Of a stretch of DNA of 64,000 nucleotides, positions 11,450 through 26,539 are shown one piece after another. The notes under the pieces are model-generated. The model saw only the letters and a program-made list of their open reading frames with translations. It was not told the DNA's origin and did not search any database. The stretch covers positions 11,929,604 to 11,993,603 of the forward strand of contig JAZAYU010000010.1 of NCBI GenBank assembly GCA_038501625.1, given 5' to 3'. This stretch comes from Corbicula japonica (taxonomy: Eukaryota; Mollusca; Bivalvia; Venerida; Cyrenidae). The stretch's first letter is position 1; every line of letters begins with the position of its first letter. The translations under genes were made by a program, and so were the position numbers.

Positions 11450-14400
11450 ATGGCTGGAAAACGTGAAGTTTTCATAAAATACTCCATCTTCTTGCATAGC
11501 TGCTTATGCAAATGCAACATACATATAAAACATAAACAATCACAATTAACTAATGCCATTTAACTTGATGTTAAATAAACATTGTTTAGCTCACTTACAA
11601 AATTGTGCATGAATAATTATACCTCTTTGACTTGTCGATGATTTATTTGCATTAGTTTATTAATATTTATTATTCGTATTTACGTAAAAACATATCCAAA
11701 AGTTTGTCATATTAAATACAATTATTTTATTCCTAGAACAATCAAAACACGGAGATGCCGATGAACAGGATGCCAGCTATCATGCAGATGAAGAGGATGA
11801 GGAATTGGATCTTTGTAAGTTGTTTCCATTTGCATGCAAATGTTATGCGTAATAAACATTTTAAGTTTGAAGCCCTAAAAGTCCATTATAAAATTGACTA
11901 AAATGAACTAAAATCGGCCCGAATTTCTCCAGTCTGACGAGCAATAACCACTCTGACTTATCAAAACAGTTGCATATCTGATCCATACATTTTGTTTGAG
12001 TTATCCATAAATATAGCTCATGCTATCTTAAAAATTAAATAGCTTCAAATCTTCATTAAAAAGTGAACACATGAAAACGTTAAGGCATTTGTCAAAACGA
12101 AACAAAAGGAATTTTACTTCCATATGAAACTATTTATGGAGTGTTTTAGTGTCTGCAAACAAATAGTATTGCTGAGACCTTTCTTATTATATTAAAATTA
12201 CAAAACATAATAACTGCACAGAGAGAACAGCAAAGAGGGATTTGTCTACTGTTTTCTTCATTTGTCTCCAGGTCAAATATCATCCCAAACCTTCTATGAA
12301 CAGCATCATCCATATACTTCGGTAAATAAGGAGCATGTACAGTGTTAAGATTTATTTGCATCTTGATTTAACCTGATAATTGTTCTCGAGTTTCATATGC
12401 TACAGTACTTTTAATGGGTATATTTAGAGTGAGTATGTTATTACTTTCGTAAAAAAGTGCAATATGCATATCTGGAATGGCCACATCCAGAAGGCACAGC
12501 CACCCACACGGCCAACAAGTAGAGTGGAAAGAAGCATATGTAATTTAAAACATTGTTTTGATGCAAATGAAATTGTCAATCATTACAAAAAATGGCTATG
12601 TTCAATTTTATTTCATCTCAAAAGTATTTTTAAAGAACTCAATGTGGACCAAAACAAATGTTTTACAATAGAATTTACAAACATAGCACAATGCCCTAAT
12701 CATTTGTGATTTTCTCAGTAAACATACAGGTATTGCTTTAAACACAGTTACCAAAAATATAATAATATAATCATGATCATTATTTTTAATTTATCATGAA
12801 AGAACATGTTATTAAAATGCAAAACATTTAATACAATTTAAGTCAATTTGTTTTCTTTTATTTTGAGCTAGTGTTTGTAACTTCATTTGTTCTTTGTATT
12901 AACAACCCTACAATCATTCATATCATTTCTTCTCAATATAACAATGTAAAACTAAATAATGCTACAACAATGTAAAACTAAATAATGCTACAATAAACAG
13001 TGCCATGATAACAATAACAATAACTTAAAAAGATGTTGTTTTTCATTTACTTAAGAAGTTTTTAAAATGTAATTATAATAATGATAATAAGCTTGTAAAA
13101 TATTAACTTGTTAGTATAAAAACAATCAAATATAAATTAATTGTATTGCAGTTTATGCCCACCCCTAATACTATGTTTAGTGGTGTGGTGTTAATAATGT
13201 GTGTGTGGAAAATAGTGTGAAACTATAAAATGTGACATTGGATTAGTGGTCTTATTATCGATGTGATATTAATTTCGGGATTGTCTTTTAATCATATTTA
13301 ACAATAAAAACAAATAATTACACAAAGGAACATATTATGACCAGGAATAGGCCCAATAAAACAAAGACCTCAGAAAAAAACAGCCTCCCCACTCTGTCAA
13401 GAAGCAGAAAGGAAAAGGGATCATGGGTTTGTAAAACAATTATCCAACAAGAGAACCTAAGGGTTAACTGCCACTATTTGATAGGACAGATGTTCTTCAA
13501 ATAGCTTGGTCACAAGTTAGTGATAAACTCATCTACAGTTAATCGTTTGATTTGCACGTCACAACAGTATCAAGGTTTATGGGAGTTAATTAGTTAGGAA
13601 ATCTTGTAAGAGAACGAACAAAAACAATGTGTCCTTGCTGATTTTATTCTTGGTGTTCTTGTCTCAGTAAGGATATTGAGTGTCCAACTGTTTGCTCTAA
13701 CAAGCAATTATCATATTATATTTTATGTGTTTGTGTGTTCTTGCATCAAGCGTTTTCGAATTAAATGGTGGGCTAGAGTTAAATCATAAAAACAACCTGT
13801 CTTCACTTGTTGTAGAAAGTATGAGATTAGTGTACGCTAAAACATGGTTTAAATACCCTAAACAATAAGCATTGTTTTCCTGTAAAATTAGGTTCCTTTT
13901 TGTGAGACCTTATTTTTAAGAATTGTGTTTATTTACCGATGGTGCTGTTTTATTAAAATGTATGACATGAGGTTTTCATAAAACAAATCGATGTTTTAGG
14001 TGAAGCTAAACGAAGAAACTCTTAAAATAGGATACAGGTACTCTCTATTCCCCACCCCTACATCTCCGACACCCCAACCTCGGTCTTACACCAGCAATCC
14101 CATTATTTGTATGTTTAATTAAAGAAAGAAAAAATGAAAATCAAAAACAAATAATCTTGGGGGTGGGGATGGGTTACACACTGTTGACGTTTGGTTCGAG
14201 TTAAGAAATTAAAAATTAAATCTAGTAAACAATGGGGATTGGTACATCCTACCAAAACGTAGTTTAAGACACAGGATACAAGATACAGTCATTCTCTACT
14301 CTCCACTCCTAACCCTCCGAGACCCGCACCCTCGGTTTTACACCAGCCAGCACGTTGTTTGTATGTTTCAGTTAAGAAAGAAACAATGAAAATCAAAAAC

Positions 14401-17400
14401 AAATCTTGATGTGGTATGGTGCAGGGAATGTCATCATCACATCATCCCGCCTCATTCTCCCCTTACCCCATAATAATTACAGTTTTGATTGTTTTTATCA
14501 AATAAATGTTAGGAAATAAAATAGTATTGGGGGTGTACTTGTATATTACTCACCTATCCCAAAAACGTACTTGCAAACTTATTTTCTTATAAGTTTGATT
14601 ATAAAAAAGTAAACATACACTTGTGGAGGCATCTTCAACTTACTCATTCTCACAGACAACTATACCCTATCCCATTCCCTTTCCTGTGAAGAATCAAAAG
14701 AAAAAATATATATAATATTCTAGAGTGACAAGGTGCTGTCGACTTGGGGATTAATTTCAAGTTCATACCTTTATTATTGCAAACCTAGCACAAACTATTC
14801 TGTTGTTTTGAGATTAGAATTTTTGTTAATATTTATCTGGGAACATACACATATAGCCATCCTACTCCTACCATATCACCATAATTTTGAGTTATGTTGA
14901 ATGGAGAAATGATGTATGTTTAGAAATAACTGCAGGCATGGAGAGAGGGTGTATCTTGCTCCTATTCTTAAACCTCCAATTTAGGTTAAAGGTAAGACCA
15001 AAAGTGATATTTAGAGGGTGGGAATGAAGGCTGTTGCCAAATTCAACCTGTCAAAACTGTTTTTAAAATATTGGTTTTAGAAAAAGGGGAAAAATACACT
15101 CACCTAGACCAGCTTGGTTTATTTCCGTTTAAAAATAATCAAAACATATACTATATTTTTAATGAAGTACATTGACACTGCGCCTTTTGCCCCTACTCCC
15201 CCAGCTTTTTTGGTTATTTTTTATTCCAAAAATTCTAAATACAACAATTGTCCGTGTCAAAGATTTTGACAACCTTACACAAGTTGAGATATTAGCTTTT
15301 GAAACATTATCAGTAGTTTTTCGATGTGGAGTTAATTCACGTTTTGCATACCTCTTTGTTTGCACGACGGTGACGGGGGATCAAACATTTATGATGTTTT
15401 CTAAGGAAAACTCGATTAGTCTCTTTTATTCCTGCTATCGTATACTTTCAGAATTAATAATGGTGGTCTGGTCTCAGCAAAATCGTCAAGTGCCTATCTA
15501 TTTCGCTCCTCAATGTCTTTAACTTATTAAATTTTTAATGTCTGGTTAATATTTGGTTTGCAAAAATTGTCAGGTTAGTGGTTGATTTAGAGTCAAGAAA
15601 AGACAACTGGGATGTTTCCTAAAATGGCTGGTTTGGGTTTTCCTGTTATAAAAATGTACAACAAACAGTTACTTCCATTTTCGTCCTTTCCAGAGGTGTC
15701 TCATCATGCCCTTTAGAGATTTGTGAAGTTTCATCAAAATAGCACCATATGTTAAAAAAATCTAAAATAATGGGCAAAAAAGGTCCGGAGTGTGACAAAA
15801 AAGTGTGACACTTTTAAAAATCACATTTGTTCAGACCATTATTTTACAAAAAGCTAGAATAAAGACAAGTCTTAGTGTTGTTTTAGTAAAAAGTGCATTT
15901 ATTAGGCATCAAATAATGATAAAATTAAGCATATTATACTTAAAGTAATCAAAATTAATGCTATAAAGTCAAGCGTGGTAGATTAGAAAATACCTCAAGA
16001 AAATCAAAACATCTTCGCTTTATAAATTTATAGGACTTTAAAGATTAAAAGTACATGTTTTGTGTATCATTAAGTTTTATGTTTCTAGATGCAATAATTA
16101 TACTATAATTACCTCTATTTAAATTATATTTGTCTGCAGCTCCCTTCAGAAAATGTAAGCTGAATTTGTCAGGAGTGTGACATTATGCACATATTGCATT
16201 ATTCTGTCCACATATCCTTTACAAGAAAACAAGAGCATGTTTTTTCCTAGAAGTCTATGTCATGTTTTGTTAAATTGTGACAAACAGGAATGGCCTTCGT
16301 GAAACATTTTTGAGTACAATGCACTTATATGGTTGTCAGGAGTGTGACACACTTTCTAAAAAATATGAATTTTTTATCTTTATGCGATAACACAAGTTCT
16401 AAAGCACTTATATTTGATGCTTCAACATGTATTTTAACAGAAATGCACATTTAAATAATAAGAAACAGTAATAATAGTATTTTAAGCACATAAATTAAAA
16501 GTCTTGTGATTTATTTAATGTTGGTTAAAAAAAGCTTCATTATAATTTTTTTTCTGCCACATATGAGTGTAACTTGATTGATTTTGATCACTGTAAAGAC
16601 TGTACAAACATTTGGAGCAACCAGTTTGGACTTTTTATGATCTTAAATTCTTTACATTTTTTCACTTCCCTTGCCATTTTTCCAATTACAGTATCTCAGC
16701 AACCAGTTGACTTATTTCAAAAATCTTTTCAGTTCTGTACTTAGTTTCAATAAGCAAAAAATACAGAATAACAAGTTTGGAATTTTTATTAACTTTAATT
16801 TTTAACTATTTTTTACTTTTTTCAGCCATTTTTTTGAAACAGCCCAACTTATTCTTGTTTGTTTATATGAACGTGTTACTTTGGTGTACCATGAACCTGA
16901 TTTGAAATCAGAGTGCTTAATTATATGTTATTCCAAGGCTGTTACCAATCGGGTTCCATTATCGTTTATTTATCTGTTGTGTCTTTTATGAACTTGATCA
17001 AATGATAATGTCCCATGATGTGCATATATCATTCGTTAACAGTTGTTCCGTCGCAAGTTTCTACAGAACAACAAACATTTACACTTTGCCTTGGTTTAGT
17101 AACTCCAACCCGCCCATATATTCGATAAGCCTATGCAATCACAAACGAAAGATTCTGTCATTATCAAGAAAATAGTTAGTAAAACCTTGGGTTTTCAGGA
17201 CAAAGAAAAGTTTAATCATACAGATATAAATAAATAAAACAAACGAGCTCCTTAGTCATTGTTCAATACTTTCCTAAAATCTCTTGAACTCCCTCTATCT
17301 CCAAAGCAACTAAACTAAGTAATATTCTCTCATAAAATATGAACAAAGGCATTGCCTCTTATCGAGCTATTGCTTAAATAATCTCAAATAATGATTTATA

Positions 17401-20400
17401 ATTTCATGTATTTGGCCAAAATAATAAAAAATATTGTTACAGTATAACATTTATTAGCTTACTTATGCATTATATAAAAGAGTTTTGAAAATAATTTAAG
17501 TATTCATCTACTTTCGCTGAATGCAGCTGCACAACTGGCAATTTGAATTATACTTCAAATCTTAAAAAAGTGAAATATGCATATCATGGATGGCCACATC
17601 CAACAGACACAGCCACCCCGCACAGCCAAACAGTAGAGAGGAAAAGAGAGCATGGTATTACATTGATCAATTTCAATATAAACGCCACAAACAATTAACG
17701 AAAGTGAGAACCCGAAGGGTTACCGCCTTGGAACGGTCAGTGGCAAAACAATTTGCCACTGGGGGTTTAAACCAGGTTCTAGTAGGGTGCACCAACCTCA
17801 CACTTGCCTCAACAGGTTCTCGTATCAAAAAATAAGTACAAGCTGTCTTGGTAAAAAACTCCAACCCACCCATCGGCTCAACAATGTTGCATGCAAAAGC
17901 ACACAAACATTATAAAACACAAGAAGCTAATAGCATTGCAAAGCCAAGGGGCGGGTACTTGCCGAGACCAGAGCTCCTGGAGTAAAATCAGCAATAACAC
18001 GAGATTTTATGAAAATAATTTGTGTTTTTTAATGAGTAAACCACAATCATTATATCGTCGTTTCTTGCTAAAAGTTTACAACCTAAATGTTTTTCATTAC
18101 CTCAACTAACGCAATATTGAATATTGATAAACCTATAATTGATACATGTAATTTCTAAAAATTATGTCACATTGTGCATGATATATTATTGACTGAGACT
18201 AAATTTTATTATTAAAGTACATGTATGTTACCTTGATAACACTTGAATTTGTAACTTGCAATGGTACAAAATTGTGCCTGCCATGCTATTCAAAAATGTA
18301 AATGAATGTATATGCATAATTTTATAGTTTAGACCTGACAGAACTGTTGTATTTATATTCCAGTTACATCACATTGAGACTTTAATACATGTATTTAGTG
18401 TGATACATCATTTAGATTTTGGGCATATGAGTGCAAAGTCATTTGAAAATATCTCAAGGCATGAAAACATCATTAGAATTTTCAGTTATTTGTAACAGTG
18501 ATCTTAAAGCTATAGATGCTGTGTGCAAAATATTGTGACAATATGGTAAATGTTTGAGCCAAGTTACTTAAATTTGCATGATAGAATAAGTCAAGTTGAA
18601 AAATAGTTTTGTTATTGGGCTAAAATAGATAAAATATTCTCAATCAGTTAAACATAAACATTTAGTCTGATTATCCATCTGTAACACTCCTTTACAGGTG
18701 TTAGAAACTGATTTGAAAAAAGCTGCTTTATACATGTATCTATTTTCGTAACCAAATTGATTGCATTTGCCAATCAAATCACGCATCAGAAATGTTGTTG
18801 GTAATTTTTTTTTAAAATGTATAAAACAATGTTAAAAGAACTCAGATTATTGTAGAAAACATGTGAACCTGGGACTACACTTTTGGATCTCCGTCTGCTG
18901 AGTATTTTATACATGTGATTGATAGACTGGAAAATGTGAATTTCAAATTCTGGATTTTATATTTTCAATTGCATATATGTAGGCAGAACTACTGTTAAAA
19001 TAAGTAAATTACTCTTAAAAATTTATCATATATTAAAAAAGTGAAATGCTCTTTTTTCATAATTAATGAAACATAAACATACAAACAAGGCATTGTATCA
19101 GTATTAGTGCAACTTCTAGTTTTCAGGATAAATTCCAGCTTTTGAGAAGCAGAGTTTTTTTTCAGATTTTCACATGTATTTTAAGAAGCTTAAAATACCC
19201 ACTGAACATGACAAGAAATAGTTTTCTCTTTGTATACAGCTACTTTTTTGTTTCAGCAATTTAAATGATAATAAAAGCTGAGATTGTTTCATTATTTTCC
19301 AAAACACAACTTGTTGATGCAGAACAAATTTAGTTATAACATGCAAAAGTGCAAAAATAAAACAAAACAGACACCTTGTTAATAGTGTTTTTGATTATAC
19401 CTCATATACCTCACATACATATTTTAATTATAAAATCATGTTGAACTGGGCACATGACAAAAAATATGGCAATAATACAAAACTAACTTTTCAAAATGAA
19501 CAGTAACTGTTATTTGAATGTTGTAAGAAATATCAAAAGACGGATGCTATTCATGGTAAACATGTAGTCTGCTTCTGATCTAAATTGTTGGTCCCAACTG
19601 ATAAATGATAATATTATGTGGACTTTACCCTTTCCACCATAAACACGCCTTTATGGCATGGGCGAACAGTGTAGATTCAAAACATCCAGCACATCCATGC
19701 TTTCTGATCAGGATCTGCAATGTTCACTTTTTGATTGATTAGGTTTTATCTTACCAAAAAGCGAGCAGTGCAGATCCTGATCAGATGGCACAGGTGTGCC
19801 AGCTGATATGGATCTACACTGGTCTCATATGGGTAAAAAGGCGTGCGATGAAGTAAAACAGCCAGATTCAAATAATTGACTCAATTTTGATCAAGTAAAA
19901 ACCAAAAAATGGACATCTGCATTTGTGAGAAGGAAAAACGTTTTTATTAAGGCAATAATGTATAGACTTCAGAAAAAAGTATGGATCACACCATTTAAAC
20001 GATAAGCTCAAAACATAACAATTGCTTCTTTGTGTCAAATGTTCAGTTACGGGGGAAAACTGCAGGTGCCTATAACACATGGTTTATAATAAAAACTGTA
20101 CTAAGTACAGTATACACCTTCTAAACATGTTATTATTGACTGGAAACATAGTATAATGGATTAAACACACAATGTTTAACGTATATAAACAAAAAAGACT
20201 GCTATTTTATCAACTATCATGAGTGCATGTATGTCAGGATTTACAGAAAATAACTTTATAACAAATACAGAGATACATTACCAATTAAACAGAGACCAGT
20301 AACGTACTAACATACCTGTAATTGTACGTATATGTATTAATAAACAAACTAAAAATTCAAATTCAATAAAACTTTTCTGCATATATATTTTATGCAGTAC

Positions 20401-23400
20401 AATAATAGTATTTGTTTGAATTTTGACAAACAATTTGGAGTACTTAGGTATCAGTTGCAATGGAGGAACATTTTTTTTATAAAAACTCATGTGTGCAGCT
20501 TACATTTAGACACAAGTTATACGAGGATAAATTGATATTCGTGCATATTTTTCCTCCGTTACTTTCCTAGCCTCCTCCGTAACTTTCCTCCGTAACCCAA
20601 AATTACAAGGGTAAATTTTAATTATCTTACCATTTCTGACCATATTACTTGACGGCTTCTGTGATAATAACGAGGCAGTCAGTTGATAACAACAATTTAA
20701 TTAGCACTAGAAGCAATCATGATACTTGTGGTTACGGAAGAAAAAATTACGGAGGAAATCGATGTTAACTGTTTGATCCATGGAATTAACATAGATTAAA
20801 AGAAGTGAAATACACAGTTACGGAGGAAAATTTTATTATAGGACATCAAGAATTTCGTGTCAAGGCTATGACCAACAAAAATATTTAAAAAAAAGCCGCA
20901 GGTGTTTTAATTATAAATACATAAAATTTGATAATTTTATAAAATATTTATGCCTTTATTACTGTTTTTATCTTATTTAATACCATCAGCAGTGAGGTTT
21001 AAAAACGGTAGGAAAGTAGTTTTTTGGCGACATCCCTTAAAACCAGTGTCATTGTTTGAAATGGCATCCAATTGTAACAGAACTTTCTAATATCATATTT
21101 TCACGTGCCTTAAACATTAAAAACAGCAAATTTCTTAATTGCCATTCATCATATTTCAACAATTTTACTGCAAAAATTGATGTTTTGCCTGGCGACATGC
21201 AAAAAAGCGATGTTACTAGACATTTAGCATGCTGTAAAACTTTAAGGAAGTAAAATAAATGACTATCTCAGTGATGTTTGTTCTAAGCCAACATCAGATC
21301 TCTCACCAAAATAGCAATATTTAATTTTAGAGTTTTAACCTTGAAGATTTGGTCGTCCAAAGGCTGGCGACATGTTTTTCTCAAAATCGAGTCACTTTTT
21401 TTAATCTGGCTGAAAAGGGTAAAGTTCTCTTTAATTGAAAATCTTATATTACTATGTATTAAAACTAAAAGGCTAATAATCAGAAGTAACTATGAGCAAA
21501 TTAATGTCTATAAAATTTCTTAAACCTGAAATTTCAGTCTAAGGATAAAGGCTTTTAAACCAATGGCTCACAGTCTGTCTATAAACTAACACATAATCTG
21601 TATACTAGTTTATTTAGTCAATAACTACAATTATCATTTATAAATTTAAAAAAAGTTATTGCGAAAAGGGCATTATGTAATTATGCAATTAATAATTAAT
21701 CATAAGGTCACAAGAAAATGAAAAATGTTTGCCTTCTCATACATGTGTTTTGACTTAAAACTCCAAGTCGTGCCAATTTACTTGAATCATATTGCTAAAT
21801 CACCCTTACATAAACGTGCTCAATAAACTTGCCCATTTTTCTGTAAATAAACGTCTTTTCATCATTAAATTACAGGTTTCAGTCAACCTTTTTAGACCTA
21901 ATAGTTATCAAACTGTTAATTTTCTACTTTTAGTGGGTTTTCTTTTTTTTCAGTTTTTCAGTATTTTGTACGTATGGTAAAGCTGGAAAAAATTAACCAA
22001 TAATAGACAAAAAATTTATCAGTAAATGCCAGGTGCTAATTCTGATAGTTAGAAGTTGACAGGCAGAACAAAAAAATACAAACCTGACTTTGACAAATGC
22101 TGGAGTGCTGTTTTTGTCTAGAGATTAAGCGACCGAATCATGACAACTTATATATTTATTGAAAGTGTCTTTCAAAAAAATGTTGAAGATGTTGCAACAA
22201 TTTCATACGATGATAATTAGTCGATTAAAAAAAGTGAAATATGCATATCAGGCATTGCCACATTCAGAAAAAACAGCCTCCCCACACAGTCAAGAAAAAG
22301 AGGGAGAGAGGGCATGGTTAATAAAATGATCAGTTTCAAAAAGGACACCACAAACAATTAACAAAAAATAAGAACCCGAGGGGTTACCGCCTTGGAACGG
22401 TCAGTGGCAAATCAAATTGCCACTGGGGGTTTAAACCAGAAGCAATGCCTTAAATTAAGTCTTGATCTACATTTATTCAGTTTCAATCAGATACCTCTTG
22501 TAGTGTTAGAACTCAAGATGAATTAATGTCCCTGAAATTTAATAAATATAAATAATAATAGCTTTGTTACAAGAGTAAAATCTACCAACTTTTACGTAAA
22601 TTAACTTAAAAAAGTGTCCTTCCGGAGTATTGAACCCGGGGCCTCCGCTTGCGAGGCGATTGAGTTAGCCACTGCACTACAGAGAACTTGACTTTCGCAC
22701 TTGAAAATAACAATCAATATCAAATGAACTAGAAAGGAACTAGTAAGAACTAGAAATATCTGCACTTCTCTTTCGTTTTACACGTAGTAATGTACGCAAT
22801 ACGCAAGTGTCTACCTGACACCCAAGAATATTCCATATAAAATTATATTTAAGCCATCAATATTGACTTAACTGGTTATTTAAATCGTAAATATGTTTTT
22901 CTTCAATACAGTTATCGCTTTTAAGAACGAAAATGCTCGAACATGTAAGTGCCAGGTTAATACTTACACAAAATATAAAAATCGTTAAATTAATCGTAAA
23001 CAACACCCACTAAAAACCAATCGAAATAATCTATTTGATTTTCACGCTGCATAATAATAAAAATCCCACTAGATACCTCTCCACCCTGCTAGATGCCTCT
23101 CTGGTGTAAATAGCTACCAATCGAAATAGTTTATTTCATTTTCCCGCTGCATAATAATAGAATACGAGTATTATTTACATGTTCAACATTTCATTGGTCG
23201 AAAAACTAGGTCAAAAGTAGGCTTAGACAGCTAACGCCGAAAAAAAAACTAAGAGGCAGAAAAATAGCCTTTTAATGAATTGTTTCTACAGTCTATATAA
23301 ATAAGCAGTTTTCCCTCAATTTATAGATAAGTAATCAATTATTTTGCAGCTTAAGTAGCTTATTTGTAGAGTGTTGAAACAGTAAGCCTGAGGTCCGTGT

Positions 23401-26400
23401 CCTGATTGGGGCTATATTGGCATTCTCAAATGTGTGTGCTCCATTGAGTGAAAACTGACTGGGGTAGTCGCCCTTTCGGAAATTTGCTCAATAAATTGAA
23501 AGTCTTGTGTAAGTGGGGAGGAATGTGGTAGAATTTAAATCAGACTAATTCGGTATAGTTCAATGGGTAGAACATCAGCATGGTTGACCTGTAGATCCGA
23601 GGTTCGAGTCCTGCCTGGTCAAGGCTTCTTATTTCATCCCAATACTGCCACAACTGAATTTAACATTTCTGGGACTAGTGATCCTGTAACCGGTGAATTA
23701 AGTCGTAATATCTGCTTGGTTCCCTCTGTGTAGATTTGCTCTTTTGCCGTGTGTTTTATGAAAATTATAAAAGAAATCTCATACCTCGTGTTCAGTTTTC
23801 AGATGTTCACTCTCACAATCAATATTTTCGACTGCAATAAGCTCACATGTCTGAACGCCGAACATGACCAGTGACAAAAAACTGTTATACACAAATAAAT
23901 TGTGTCGCTGGTCTAGCTAAGCTCAGTGTGAGTGATTGAACATTGCGAGGTCCATTTCACAATTCAACTTCACATGAAAATTGGTTCTCACCAGCCTTAT
24001 TTTTTCAAGAAAAACTTGACCATGCATCTGATTTTTTCGTCACTGTGCCAAATGATCCATGCATTTAAAGGCCTAATAATCCACGTGTTACTTCGTTATG
24101 CACACAAACCTTTAACACACTAAACTTTAAAATTTATTCAAATTACACATACAATCTAGTATATTAACGATATCAACATGAAACCAGCAAAGCATGACAC
24201 CTTTCTGCACCATTGACCAGAAAAAATCTTAAAGAGCTTGAAGTTGAAGAAATTTTTTCCCAACCCTTCCCTATACTTTTAAGCATAAACATTAAATTTA
24301 CCACCTTTTCAGACTGTAGCAGAAAAAAATGACCGCTGCATTTATGGTGAACTTTCTTGCATTATTACAAATCATTTTTTCCAGCGGAAGAAGAAAACTA
24401 CATGAGACAAGATTTTCCTCTGGAAGATGAGACTACAACTGAACAACAGCAGCAGCTAGCAAGAGCTGTTAGGAAGAGGCAATCGGGTTCGAGTGAAGAA
24501 GAACCATATGTATCACAAAACCATATGTATCATCAACCTACTGAGGAACTCCAGAATGGGGAACTCAACTTCACTTTGTCGAGTAATAAAGAACTTCACC
24601 TGATTTACCTTAACAAACTATAACAGACATCTGTCAAGTTATTTGTTAAAACTTTACAGTACTAAAACAACTTAGGCTATGAAATGTTGTACAGAAGCTA
24701 TTAACAAAAGGATCTAACAGTATGTGTTTACATCAATACTTAGCAGCAATAAAAACGAACCTACGTTCTGTATTTTTTCTGTCAAACAACAATAAAGTTC
24801 TCTTTATCTACAGGAGGTCGTACATCTACACAGATGGGATCTCTGCTAGAACCATCTTACACGCTGCAAAGAGAAGTATTGTTGATGGCTGAAAACAACG
24901 TAGTTCTATTGCACAATTCAAAAGATATGGTCGTTCCGTCGTGTACGTAATTTTTTCAATTGTGATTTCAAAAACGAAGTGTAAAGACAACCGTATTTTG
25001 TTTAATAAAACGATGCCATTTCCTATTATCTTAAATGCATTGAATCCACTCTATGGGTTTCTCATCAAATGAAAAGAAAAACACATTCTTCATTTAAAAC
25101 ACAAAAAATCGTCGTGATGTTGGGACATGAGGTACCTATTCTTCACCCCTCTTCCTTCCACCTCCTGTTTTTACTTTTATTCAAACTTTGCACCAGTATT
25201 TTGTTTTAATTTTACATAATATTATTATTTATTTATAAGGCTAAAGCAAACTTACATAATTATATTGATAATTTTGAGTGGCTAAGTGAGGTGGGCAGAG
25301 TGGGGGTCAGGGCTATCAGTTTGGGTCACCTCAAATAATTTACATAATTTTATTTATAAAGCTTTAGCAGAACTAAACAACAAATACACTAAACACTTTG
25401 ATAGGAAGTGTCAAGGGGGTGGACATGGGTTTGTGTGTTAGGGGGTATAGGCAGAGGGTTATCTGGGTGGGGTACCTAAAAAATCCCACTTTTTAAAATC
25501 TTTATTGATTCTTTTTTATCTCAGACCAACACACTTTTGTTGTGGGTAAAATTTGGGGTTTGGAAAGGGGCAGTGGTGGAAGATGGGGAGGGGTAAGGTA
25601 CCTATGCTGTTGGAGGAGGGGAAGGATCACCCTTCCAATGTTTCTTTTTTTTTCGTTATAATTACTTATAAGGCGAAAGCAAGAGGTATAAAACAAGTGG
25701 CATTAAAACAATTGGACAATGGGGTGTTTAGTGGTTAAGGGGTGGGTGGGCAAGGATTGTGGGTAGGGGGCGAAAAACATTATTGGTGGAGGATAAAGGG
25801 GTTTGTTTTTCGTTGTTGTTGAGTGTGGTGGGGATGAAGGTGCCAATCCACTATCTGTCCCTGCACTCTTCTAACTAATTCTTTTCTTGCTTGTTCATGT
25901 TTTTTGTCAAACTCACACTAATAGTTTATGATGGGTGTGTTTGTGGAAGGATCAAATTGAACTCCTGTCTCACTCATCAGTTGAAATGAAGCCAAATTCA
26001 AATGTGTGCTTTATTTCCGACTATTCGAATAGGCGAGCGTGCAGTCGTTTCCGACTGGTTCTTGTTCTATTATTAAGTACTTGTAAATCTTTCTTTTATG
26101 CAAATAGGCGGTAAGCCATAATATACTCTTGTTTTTGCCCTTTCGTTAATCTGAGGGACGGTTTTGAGAAATGTACTGAGTGAAAACTGCAGATTTAAGT
26201 TGTTATGAGTTGATCCCAAAGTTAGTACTCGGAGCATATACTTGTATGTAGACGTCTCAGAGTTTCATAAACGCTTATAATCTTACAATTAAGTCACAAT
26301 TACAAATGTCAAGTGAGATTAAAACTATAAACATGATAAAGGCTGTAAAAGATCTAATGCACACTTATTGTTGTTGGTGTCATTAATTTTTCAACACTCT

Positions 26401-26508
26401 TATTGTTTGAAATTTTGATTTATATCTTCTTCTAAGTCTTCTTCTTCTTCATCTGCTGCTAATAAAATAATAATAATAATAATAATAATAATACTATCAT
26501 TATTATTT

Positions 26509-26539
<31 letters not shown>

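Noticed and set aside
23548..23620. Functional tRNA gene
   Set aside because: A and B boxes are good, but the acceptor and T stems do not pair properly; a SINE head is more likely.
24300..24352. Extra exon of gene 1 starting after CACCTTTTCAG
   Set aside because: In the required phase it contains an in-frame TGA.
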